A stretch of 64,000 nt of DNA from Arcicella gelida (GTDB taxonomy: Bacteria; Bacteroidota; Bacteroidia; Cytophagales; Spirosomataceae), in the NCBI RefSeq assembly GCF_034931025.1, contig NZ_JAYGIL010000022.1, forward strand, positions 50,310-114,309. The letters are read 5' to 3'. Position 1 is the stretch's first letter; the number at the start of each line of letters is the position of its first letter. The position numbers and the translations under genes were made by a program. Under the pieces are notes generated by a model, which saw nothing but the letters and a program-made list of their open reading frames with translations, was not told the origin of the DNA and ran no database searches. Of the stretch, positions 53,223 to 61,900 are shown one piece after another.

Positions 53223-54782
53223 TTATTTTTTCCAAAACATGAGTATTTCTTTAAAGCTTTTTCGAGAAGAATTTTCATAAAAACAAGCATTAGGTACAGT
53301 AGGAGGGCGACGGAAAATCGGAATACTTGCTCCAAAGTAGAGGTCGAGTCCACGAGGTTTGCCAATATTTAAGATACTTCCAAGATTATCTGTTCCCAGA
53401 AAAACAGGTCCAAGGCGAGCCGCTAAACCAAATGAAAAAGTACTGTAGTTATCTAGCAGTGCGAAAGGCATAGCTACTTCAACCCATTTTGTTTCCCATC
53501 TTGGTGTTACTGCTAACAATGAAGGAGATTTTATCCCAACAGAATAATCGCTTCTTAAAGCTTGTGTCCAAACACTGTTGATATAAATATTATTTTTATA
53601 ATGATAATCAAAGTTGACACTCAACGCTGTAGGCAAACTACTGTTGAATAAGGTTTTTGCTTGGGCATCATTCAGATTGAGAGAATTATTTAAACGGTCA
53701 AAAGCATCATCAAGGTCAGTTATTTTTTGTTTGTAATCAGCAGAATTAAAAACTTGATTTGTAGTATTGATTTGCCAATTTTTTACATAATTTGGATTGG
53801 CATATTTTAGTCCACCAATATCCACTAATGAAACCCCTAAGCGGTATTTGTATTTGTTTTTACTTGGGTCTAGTTTCAATACTCCTTTTTCTCGATAAGT
53901 AAATTTTTTGAGATTAGGACGATACTCATAAACGAAACCAATATCAAGTCCCCAGCCATTTCCAGCTGAATTATTTCCAAAAAGCCAACTTGGCGAAAAT
54001 CTTGCATTTTCATAAGCACTGTTGAGGGTATAACCGTATTTAGCAACAATATTATTGAGTTGGAGTAATCGTTCGTCTGGGTTTGTTGGGTCTTCTATGA
54101 TGTCATAATTGGCATTATCGACCATTAAATGAGCAGAGTATAAGCCCACCAATCGTTTTATTGTTCCTCCAATTTTTACAAAATCTTCTTCTTCATCAAA
54201 CAATACTTGTCCAAATGTTAAACCTATTTCTACAAAGCTATTAGTATTGAATGCTGAACCATTGAGACTGACTAGTTTATTTTGAAGGTCTTCATTTTTA
54301 ATCCCTGTGCGAATAAATTCGGTAAACTGACTTTCCAGTCCCGTGAAATTAATTCCCGTTCTAATTCTTGTAGATAGTGCTAAAGCTTGCTGGTCGTTGA
54401 GGTTAATCATTACTGATGGTCCACGGAGGTCATCAATACTGTGCATGTGTTTTTTACCATCACTTTGGTTAGCGGCTAAATACTCATCTTTGTAAATGAT
54501 ATTTTGATTACTTGGATTTCTATATTTGCTAGGGACAGTATTTGAAAATAATTGAAGTACAGAGTAAGGAGCATCCCAATTGGTGAAGTTATTAGTAAGA
54601 AACAAATCGTTTCCGATTAAATTAACATAGACTTTATACCTAGAATCTGCCACATTCGCAGGATTTGAATAAAGTGTGTTTGTACCTGTATAATTACTAC
54701 CAGAAATACCTAACCATTGTTGTGCTACTCCTTGAAAAGGAAATGATAAATAAATAATAAAAAGAAGTACTAATCTAAACAT
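53223..54782 (-). CDS. DUF5723 outer-membrane protein
   Basis: A 519-residue exported protein. The signal peptide (MFRLVLLFIIYLSFPFQGVAQQ) is followed by LGISGSNYTGTNTLYSNPANVADSRYKVYVNLIG, the typical start of DUF5723 proteins. Alternating hydrophobic strands through the remainder, ending in a barrel-like region (FSFGLAARLGPVFLGTDNLG), suggest an outer-membrane beta-barrel. The function is unknown. The promoter is upstream on the same strand (54857-54864). Confidence 0.85.
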   Translation of the reverse strand: MFRLVLLFIIYLSFPFQGVAQQWLGISGSNYTGTNTLYSNPANVADSRYKVYVNLIGNDLFLTNNFTNWDAPYSVLQLFSNTVPSKYRNPSNQNIIYKDEYLAANQSDGKKHMHSIDDLRGPSVMINLNDQQALALSTRIRTGINFTGLESQFTEFIRTGIKNEDLQNKLVSLNGSAFNTNSFVEIGLTFGQVLFDEEEDFVKIGGTIKRLVGLYSAHLMVDNANYDIIEDPTNPDERLLQLNNIVAKYGYTLNSAYENARFSPSWLFGNNSAGNGWGLDIGFVYEYRPNLKKFTYREKGVLKLDPSKNKYKYRLGVSLVDIGGLKYANPNYVKNWQINTTNQVFNSADYKQKITDLDDAFDRLNNSLNLNDAQAKTLFNSSLPTALSVNFDYHYKNNIYINSVWTQALRSDYSVGIKSPSLLAVTPRWETKWVEVAMPFALLDNYSTFSFGLAARLGPVFLGTDNLGSILNIGKPRGLDLYFGASIPIFRRPPTVPNACFYENSSRKSFKEILMFWKK

Positions 54783-54856
54783 GGAATGGTAGTTGAAAAG
54801 CTAAGAAATTACCTCGAAAGAAATCGAAGAGATAAATTAATGGTTAAATAATTTTG

Positions 54857-54864
54857 CAAATATA
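54857..54864 (-). promoter_or_regulatory. -7 box of the DUF5723 gene
   Basis: TATATTTG on the minus strand, about 75 bases before the start. No -33 element is clear. Confidence 0.4.
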
Positions 54865-55037
54865 CCGCTAATACAAATTACTTCTTGACGATATAGATTT
54901 TAGCTTCAAAATATTTTGTTTCTTTGTGAAAAAGCAAGGAGTTCAATTTAATGTTGGAATATTGACATAAATTACTATTTATGTTTTATTTAACTGTAAT
55001 TTTTTGAAAAAATCTTAGAAACATCACTTATAAACGA

Positions 55038-55045
55038 TAAATTTG
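55038..55045 (+). promoter_or_regulatory. -7 box of pfkA
   Basis: TAAATTTG, 94 bases before the start. No -33 at the usual spacing. Confidence 0.4.
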
Positions 55046-55139
55046 TAAGGTTTTGCGTAAATGAATGATGATTTATGTCATTCATGTTAACCTAATCGCT
55101 ACTATTAACCAAGTTTACTAAAATACAATCTTTACCAAC

Positions 55140-56114
55140 ATGAAAAGAATTGCGGTATTTACTTCAGGAGGTGATGCACCAGGTATGAACGCTTCAATTA
55201 GAGCGGTCGTTAGGGGAGGACTACATCATGGAGTCGAAATTTTTGGAATAATTCGTGGATACAATGGAATGATTAAAGGTGATATTATTCCGCTCAATTC
55301 ACAGTCAGTAAGTAATATTATTCAACGTGGTGGTACTATTTTGAAATCTGCTAGGAGTAAAGAATTTATGACTCCAGAAGGAAGAAAAAAAGGTTACGAA
55401 CAGTTGAAGTCACATGGCATTGAAGGCTTAGTTGCTATCGGAGGAAACGGTACTTTTACTGGAGCTGAAATTTTCTTTAATGAATTTCAAATTCCAACAG
55501 TAGGTGTTCCTGGAACAATTGATAACGACCTTTATGGCACTGATTTTACAGTTGGATACGATACTGCTGTAAATACAGCTTTGGATGCTATTGATAAAAT
55601 TAGAGATACAGCCGATTCACACGATAGAATTTTCTTTATTGAAGTAATGGGTCGTGATTCAGGTTATATTGCCATTCAATCAGGTATTTCGGGTGGAGCA
55701 GAATCAATCTTGATTCCAGAAGAAAGACAAACTGTAGAAGATGTAGTGGAAACCCTGAAAGCAGGCTTCAATAAAAAGAAAACTTCTTCAATTGTTATTG
55801 TTGCAGAAGGAGATGAAGAAGGAAATGCTGCTGTAATTGCTGACAGAATCAAGCAAACGATTGATGTACCTGTTGATATTCGTGTAACTAACTTAGGGCA
55901 TATCCAAAGAGGAGGTAGCCCAAGTGCTGCGGATAGAATACTAGCAAGCCGTTTAGGTTTAGGAGCTTTGGAAGGTCTTTTAGCGGGTCATAAAAATGAA
56001 ATGGCTGGAATTGTAAACGACGAATTGATTTACACTCCTTTCCACGATACAATTACTAAAAAGAAGATTATCAATACTGATTTGCTAAGATTAGCAGGTA
56101 TTTTGAGTAAATAA
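55140..56114 (+). CDS. pfkA: 6-phosphofructokinase
   Basis: A 324-residue ATP-type phosphofructokinase converting fructose-6-phosphate to fructose-1,6-bisphosphate. TSGGDAPGMNASIRAVVR, RGYNGMI, the catalytic PGTIDND, MGRDSGYIA, and LGHIQRGG are intact. The magnesium-site motif that is GGDG in E. coli reads GGNG here (AIGGNGTF), so Asp103 is replaced by Asn. Length is normal. The glycine after it suggests ATP rather than PPi use. It ends in a terminator repeated elsewhere in the window. Confidence 0.95.
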   Translation: MKRIAVFTSGGDAPGMNASIRAVVRGGLHHGVEIFGIIRGYNGMIKGDIIPLNSQSVSNIIQRGGTILKSARSKEFMTPEGRKKGYEQLKSHGIEGLVAIGGNGTFTGAEIFFNEFQIPTVGVPGTIDNDLYGTDFTVGYDTAVNTALDAIDKIRDTADSHDRIFFIEVMGRDSGYIAIQSGISGGAESILIPEERQTVEDVVETLKAGFNKKKTSSIVIVAEGDEEGNAAVIADRIKQTIDVPVDIRVTNLGHIQRGGSPSAADRILASRLGLGALEGLLAGHKNEMAGIVNDELIYTPFHDTITKKKIINTDLLRLAGILSK

Positions 56115-56150
56115 TTAAAATAAATCAGTCTTTAAAAAACTCTTGTACAC

Positions 56151-56182
56151 AAAAAAAGCTGGAAGAAATTCCAGCTTTTTTT
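56151..56182 (+). terminator. Terminator after pfkA, duplicated at 58921-58953
   Basis: AAAAAAAGCTGG, eight-base loop, CCAGCTTTTTTT. The same sequence, with flanks, recurs beside the 1618-residue gene. Confidence 0.85.
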
Positions 56183-56188
56183 GTGCTT

Positions 56189-56224
56189 TTACTTTTTTCT
56201 CAACTTCAATGTTTTCTTGAAATC
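56189..56224 (-). pseudogene. Remnant of a T9SS C-terminal sorting domain gene end
   Basis: On the minus strand it reads D-F-K-K-T-L-K-L-R-K-K followed by a stop. This is identical in protein to the last 11 residues of the 1618-residue T9SS gene at 58960-63816, and its DNA is close to that gene's 3' end plus terminator. The reading frame is lost immediately upstream (TGA). It is therefore the tail of a former or copied T9SS gene. Confidence 0.75.
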
Positions 56225-56231
56225 TCATATA

Positions 56232-56293
56232 GTTCAAGACTGTGTCTTGGACGTTTTTTAATTCAGTTTCAAACTGAATTAAAGTTTAGCACA
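56232..56293. repeat. 62-bp two-palindrome repeat, copy 1
   Basis: Contains CAAGACTGTGTCTTG and AATTCAGTTTCAAACTGAATT, two adjacent palindromes. An identical 62-bp copy is at 58785-58846. Confidence 0.85.
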
Positions 56294-56453
56294 GAACACT
56301 ACGCCAAGTTAGAGTTACACAATTTCAGAAATACAATTTTAAAATTGTATTTATTTAATATTAATTATGCTTAAAATGTCTTTTAAATATTGAAAGTTCT
56401 TTATAGATTTATAATGATAATCATTGTTCACAAAATTTAAACCTCAATATATT

Positions 56454-57170
56454 ATGAAAACAAATCTAAAATTATTTATTATCTTATTTGCATCTTGGAA
56501 CTTTACCCAAGCTCAAAATTCGGAGAAGTATGTTTATCCAAATTCTGGTGAGTGGAAACAAATGAAAACCCATTAGGAAAAGATAAATCTATTTCTGATT
56601 CCAAAGGATAAGTTAACATCCATGACATCACCAGAGTTATTACAAGCGTACATTGACTATCCGTTATTATTTGATTTCTATGCTTATAATGACATGGAAG
56701 AGGGATGGAGAAATATGTCAAAGCAATGTAATAGTTTAGCCGAACTTTTATTGAGAAAAGATTGTGCCAAAACACTTCTTGATTATTACTCTAAGAATGG
56801 AATACCTGATGTAGAAAGTTCAAGCAATTCAGCTAAATCATATTTTAAGATAAGAGCAATTGAAATAGCGATAGGTTCAAAAGAATTAATGCAGTATATG
56901 AGTATGGAAGATGGTAAAAAGGCTATCAAAGTAATGTTAAATGTTCTGAAATATAAACAGAAAGATACTAATTCATATAGTGTGTTAGACACGTCCGTTT
57001 TGACTACAACAGGCGGAAGAATTATACAAAATTTCTCTAAAGAAAAAATAGCCAAATTAAGTTCTAAAAATAAAGATAAAATCATAATTGGAATTGAGAA
57101 GGGTTTAGCTCTGGATAATGATTCATTTGATGAACTTTTGGTAACTCTGAACGATTTTGCCTCAAATTGA
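56454..57170 (+). pseudogene. Exported hypothetical protein interrupted by a TAG nonsense codon
   Basis: An ATG at 56454 opens a frame with a clear signal peptide (MKTNLKLFIILFASWNFTQA). It reads 40 codons to an in-frame TAG (56574-56576) and then continues in the same frame to 57170. The downstream frame, from an ATG at 56622, encodes MTSPELLQAYIDYPLLFDFYAYNDM and runs 182 residues. The uninterrupted protein would be about 238 residues. One base change explains the break. Either the gene is dead, or the second half is translated without a signal. I recognise no family. Confidence 0.65.
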
Positions 57171-57196
57171 TATTTAAAAACTAAACTCAACAGAAT

Positions 57197-58258
57197 ATGA
57201 AAAAAATACTATCATTATTTGTAATTACTGTTTTTTCTCAATGGTCATTCTCACAGACAAATGCAACTATTTTAACTCCCAAAGGTAGTTTTGTTTCTGA
57301 CGCTGTTCATCCACAGGAAATTTCTCAAAATGATATCAATACCATAAATTCGTACTATGATAATTATGTTGTTGGTCCTTCGGCACAAAGAATAGGCAGT
57401 GCCACAAAGTCTTATAACTGTCATGGCTATGCATGGTTTAATGCAGACGGTGGAAGTAGAGTTTGGATTGGATATTATGGTGATACAGCTGAAGACATTT
57501 TCTGGAATGATGGAAGTTATGTATCAAGTGGTATTACTTCTGGTGCAAAAGTTTCTTTTTCGGGCAATCACTCCGCTATTGTTACAAGTGACTCTCAATG
57601 GTTTATTTCTAAATGGGGGCTAGAACCCCTTATGAGGCATAGAGATAATTATTATCCCAATGGATATGGTAGTATTGTAGGTTATTATGTTAAAAGTTGC
57701 AATAGTAGCCCATATTTTACGCCAGAAATTATGGTAAATAATCAGCCCGCTTCGTCCAACACAAATGTTTGCAATTATGCTACTTTAAGTTGGAGCAATA
57801 ATCAAAGTGCTTCATACACTTGGCAATTTGATCCGATTTCTTTATCATCAAATGGGTCTTTGAGTCCTTCAGGAGGTTGGTGTAATGTTAATATCTGGGG
57901 GAGTTTCGTAAGGATTAGATCAACAATTAGTAACAGTTGCGGGTCTGGTTCATTTTTCTTTTATCTTTATAATTGTGGAAACGGATATTCATCTTATGTG
58001 GTCTATCCTAATCCTGCGGTAGAAGAAATTACGGTTGAATTTAAAGATAGTGACAGTAATTTAGTAGAAAATGAAGTCAAAAATTTTAAAATTTTTGACG
58101 AAAAAGGAAATCTTGTGAAAGAAATTACTGGGAATGATAGTTTGATGGAAGAGAATAAGGTAAAAATAAATACTTCTGATTTGAAAAAAGGTACTTATTA
58201 TTTACATTTCAACGCAAAAAATCAAGACATAAAAAGACATAAAATCATAATTGACTAA
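57197..58258 (+). CDS. T9SS-sorted protein with Cys/His (papain-fold-like) domain
   Basis: A 353-residue exported protein. The signal peptide (MKKILSLFVITVFSQWSFSQ) is followed by a domain with KSYNCHGYAWF near residue 75 and GNHSAIVT near 118. A Cys then His spaced like this resembles NlpC/P60- or CHAP-type amidases. A Ser/Asn/aromatic-rich region follows. The last 80 residues (YVVYPNPAVEEITVEF ... GTYYLHFNAKNQ) form a T9SS C-terminal sorting domain. It probably reaches the cell surface or medium. The enzymatic role is inference, because the exact family was not recognised. It lies 26 bases after the broken gene. Confidence 0.7.
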   Translation: MKKILSLFVITVFSQWSFSQTNATILTPKGSFVSDAVHPQEISQNDINTINSYYDNYVVGPSAQRIGSATKSYNCHGYAWFNADGGSRVWIGYYGDTAEDIFWNDGSYVSSGITSGAKVSFSGNHSAIVTSDSQWFISKWGLEPLMRHRDNYYPNGYGSIVGYYVKSCNSSPYFTPEIMVNNQPASSNTNVCNYATLSWSNNQSASYTWQFDPISLSSNGSLSPSGGWCNVNIWGSFVRIRSTISNSCGSGSFFFYLYNCGNGYSSYVVYPNPAVEEITVEFKDSDSNLVENEVKNFKIFDEKGNLVKEITGNDSLMEENKVKINTSDLKKGTYYLHFNAKNQDIKRHKIIID

Positions 58259-58262
58259 ATCA

Positions 58263-58670
58263 ATGAAAACTACAAAATATTTACTCATCTTACTCATCTT
58301 TTCATTGTTTTCTTGTGAAAAGGAACTTATTGAAGATGTTACCCGAGTGGAGGTAAAAGAAGCTCCTTGTGGCTTTAAATATCCATTAGAAGAAATAAAA
58401 TGGTTGTCTGAATTACATAAAAGATATGTTGAGGGTGATGTAATGGATAAAAATTTAGGGAAGATTTCTAATATGGCAACCATAAATTTATATTCTTACA
58501 ATGATGTTTTTTATTTCCAAGTAGAGAGTGGTCTGTTTTCATGTGTTGCTTGTAATATTTACAGATGCGATGGAAGTCTAATACAAGATGTTGATACCAT
58601 AAGTAAACAAGGTTACATGAGAGATAGAGAATTAATTCAAACGCTATGGAAAAGTAAATATGCTAGGTAA
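58263..58670 (+). CDS. Hypothetical small lipoprotein
   Basis: A 135-residue protein with a lipobox-type signal (YLLILLIFSLFSC), so the mature protein starts at a lipid-anchored Cys. The rest has four further Cys (for example SCVACNIYRC) and no family I recognise. I chose the ATG at 58263, four bases after the upstream stop, over a TTG overlapping that gene. It is probably cotranscribed with the T9SS-sorted protein before it. Confidence 0.65.
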   Translation: MKTTKYLLILLIFSLFSCEKELIEDVTRVEVKEAPCGFKYPLEEIKWLSELHKRYVEGDVMDKNLGKISNMATINLYSYNDVFYFQVESGLFSCVACNIYRCDGSLIQDVDTISKQGYMRDRELIQTLWKSKYAR

Positions 58671-58678
58671 CGAAAAGC

Positions 58679-58716
58679 AAAATCCTCTCAAAGTCTAATT
58701 TTGAGAGGATTTTTTA
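58679..58716 (+). terminator. Terminator after the lipoprotein gene
   Basis: AAAATCCTCTCAAA and TTTGAGAGGATTTT stem with a T-run. Confidence 0.85.
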
Positions 58717-58784
58717 TTGACCGTTACTTATGAATTACTCCACAGTTCCCAACTGAACTGTATTGGTCTTCAAATTCCCAACTC

Positions 58785-58846
58785 GTTCAAGACTGTGTCT
58801 TGGACGTTTTTTAATTCAGTTTCAAACTGAATTAAAGTTTAGCACA
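58785..58846. repeat. 62-bp two-palindrome repeat, copy 2
   Basis: Identical and in the same orientation to 56232-56293. The intervening 2.5 kb contains the broken gene, the Cys/His T9SS protein and the lipoprotein. Confidence 0.85.
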
Positions 58847-58920
58847 AGTGATGCTTTGCTTAACACTTGCGCTAGTTGGGAATTCAAGTTGAAGATTAAT
58901 CTTTAGAATCCTTACAAAAC

Positions 58921-58953
58921 AAAAAAAGCTGGAAGAAATTCCAGCTTTTTTTG
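58921..58953. terminator. Terminator of the 1618-residue gene
   Basis: AAAAAAAGCTGG/CCAGCTTTTTTT stem, identical to the pfkA terminator. On the minus strand it is followed by a T-run. Confidence 0.85.
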
Positions 58954-58959
58954 TGTCTT

Positions 58960-61900
58960 TTACTTTTTCCTTAATTTCAAAGTTTTCTTAAAATCATCTT
59001 TTTGTAACATCAAGAAGTACTCTCCACTCGGATACGTTGAAATATCAATTACTTCCGAATATTTTCCTTTTGTTTTAATTACTTTCTGAATCATCGTTTT
59101 TCCTAATATATCATATAGATATAATGAAATAGGCTGATTATCATTATTGGTAAATTCCAGTGTGAAATGTCCTTCATTTGGATTAGGGAAAGCATTCAAA
59201 TATACATTGTTCCAATAAGTATTAGGTTCATTAGCTGTAACTAAATTTACTGTAACAGGTTCAGTAGTTGACGAGCAGCCATTAGCAGTAATGGTTACAT
59301 TGTAAATTCCTGCCTCTTTGGCTGTGAAAGTATTAGTAGTTGCACCAGTAATTATAGCATTATCTTTATTCCATTGATAAGTATAACTAGCATCTTGAAT
59401 GACTGATAATGTTACATCTGTATTTTGTAAAATATCCGTTGTTCCACTTTTGGTGATGGTTGCTTTTACGAGTTTGATTTCAGTAATAGCATGAATATCT
59501 GTTGTATCAGCACATCCATTTGCATCAGTTATTATTGCAGTATAAGTACCTTCTTTTGAAACTGTAATAGCATTAGTTTTATCATTTAAAACAGTTGTGC
59601 CTAGTTCCCAAGTATAATTGAAAGGAGCGATACCAGTACTTACAGAAGTTGTCAATATTTTAGTGCTTCCTTCACAAAAGCTTTTATCGCCTGTTATTGT
59701 AGCAATTGGTAAAATGTTTTGTACTACTATTACAGTGTCTGCGGTGCTAACACATCCACTATCACTTTTTAAAACAATAGCATATTGCCCTGGCTTTGTT
59801 ACCGTAATACTATTGTTAGTGCCAACAATATTTTTTCCTTCTAACCATTGATAATTTTTTGCGTTGTTACTGTTTATAGAAAGTACAGTACTGCTCCCTT
59901 CACAAAAATTAGTTGTGCCTGTAATTTTTCCAGTTGGTAAAGGATTTTTGTAAATATAAAGGTGTGTCAGTTGCATCGTACATCCTTTATCACTTTCAAG
60001 AAATAGCGAATACTCTCCCTCTTTGGTGATAGTTATGCTTTTATCTGTACTAATAGTACCGTTCCAATCTAACCATTCGTAGTATTTAGTGTTATTACTT
60101 TTAGCAGTTAATGTAGTGCTTTGCCCTTCACAAAATTGTTTTTCTCCTATTATTTCGGCACTTGGGCTTGGGTGTATAACAACAGTTGTAGAGGCTAAGG
60201 TGCTACGACATCCAAGTTCGCTGGTTAATTCTACCTGATATTTACCTTCTTGGCTTACAAATAGATTGCTTGCATTAGCGCCAATCGCTTCATTATTTCT
60301 TTTCCATTGGTAGCTCACCTTATCTTTAGTTATGGCAAGAAGGGTTGTATTTCCTCCATTGCACAGATTAGTGTTTCCGATAATTTCACCAGTTGGCAAT
60401 GGATTTTCTGTAACTGTAATGACATTTGAAAAACTAGTACATCCTATTTCGTTTTTCATAGCAATCGTGTATTGGTATCCTCCTTTGTTAACAGTAATAG
60501 CTTTGTTATTTGTGCCTATCATGCTTTTACCTTCAAACCATTGATAACTTACAGTATTGTTTGTATTAGCAGTAAGTGAAGTACTACCTCCAGCACAGAA
60601 ATTTTCTACTCCAGAAATACTTCCTGTTGGTAAAGCCGCAATTGTTATTTCAACAGAGTCTTTTGACGAAATTTTCGGAGAACTTGCATTGATTTTCAAC
60701 CAATACTTTCCACTTGGAATACTTGAATTTGGAAGAAAAGATGAAAAAGTTGTCTGATTGACTAACGGGAAACTATATTTTGTTTTTGTACTAGAAGTTA
60801 ATGTAGCAGACAATACATTGCTTTCATCAAAAGAGCCTTCTATGGTTGAAAGTACTTTAATGCTATCTCCTGAACAGACTTCATTTTTAGCTACTTTATT
60901 GGTTAAAAGGTTTGGACGAACTGCTAAACTAAAAACAGTTTCATCACTCATACAGCCATTATCATAACAACGAGCTGAATATGCTGTAGTTGCTTTTGGG
61001 TTAACTGCTAAGATGTTAGTGCCTGAAATTAATTTATTATTTACTTGTTCAACAGCACTACTCCAATTCCACATTACATTGCTGCAACCTTTGGCTTCCA
61101 AATTGATTGACTGCCCAACATCAATTGTTTTTATAGCATTATTGCTAAATTTTGGTTTTGTAATTGAACCACATGGATTCACTCGTAAATTACCAGTATA
61201 ATTGTTAAACCAAAATCTTCCCTGTTTATCTATTTCCATATTTGAAGATGAAATGGTTGGGAATGTAACTATTTTTTGCCAGTTATTATTTTTTAGGGTA
61301 TATATATCACTCTCATAATAGTTTGTGCATACATATAGGTTGTTAGCATCATCAAAACAAATATTATCAATAGTACCTTGCGTAAAAGTATTTGAAGGAT
61401 AACTTATCCAAGTTTGTCCATCGTATTTCACAATTTCTCCATTTGCTATTAGCCAAAGGGTTCCATTTTTATCGACTTTTATATCTTTAATTGTTGCGGG
61501 AATAATACTATTATTTTGATTATTATAATGAGTAACTTTTTTAGTGGCAAGATTATAACTACTTACAGTACATTTCAAAGTAGATAGATCTGTAGTGTAA
61601 TAAATGGAAAGAAACCAAATGTCTGTTTCATTTGCTTTCATTTTTGAAAAATAGGAATCTCCATTATTATCATACTGATAGAAAGTTTTTACAAGATTTT
61701 TGTCGTCTATTTTGGCTACTTTTCCTCTACCACTTACCAGTCCATGATTAATATCTAAATGTCTTATGTCAAAAACTGGTCCTTCAAAATCTAGTTCTTT
61801 TGAAGATAACAATTGCATTGTTTTTGCATCAAATTGTTTCAAAGCATATGCAGATACTGCAAATAATCCTGAATATACTTTCCTTTTACTGGTTTCCATA

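Larger units (their letters stand above)
54783..55139. other. Intergenic region between DUF5723 gene and pfkA
   Basis: A divergent spacer holding one -7 box for each direction (54857-54864 minus, 55038-55045 plus). No gene, RNA or repeat was seen. Confidence 0.5.

Noticed and set aside
59618..61201. Plus-strand frames of 60-80 residues opposite the Ig-like repeats
   Set aside because: They occur because the opposite strand codes for repeated Ig-like domains. No signal peptide, promoter or recognised family.
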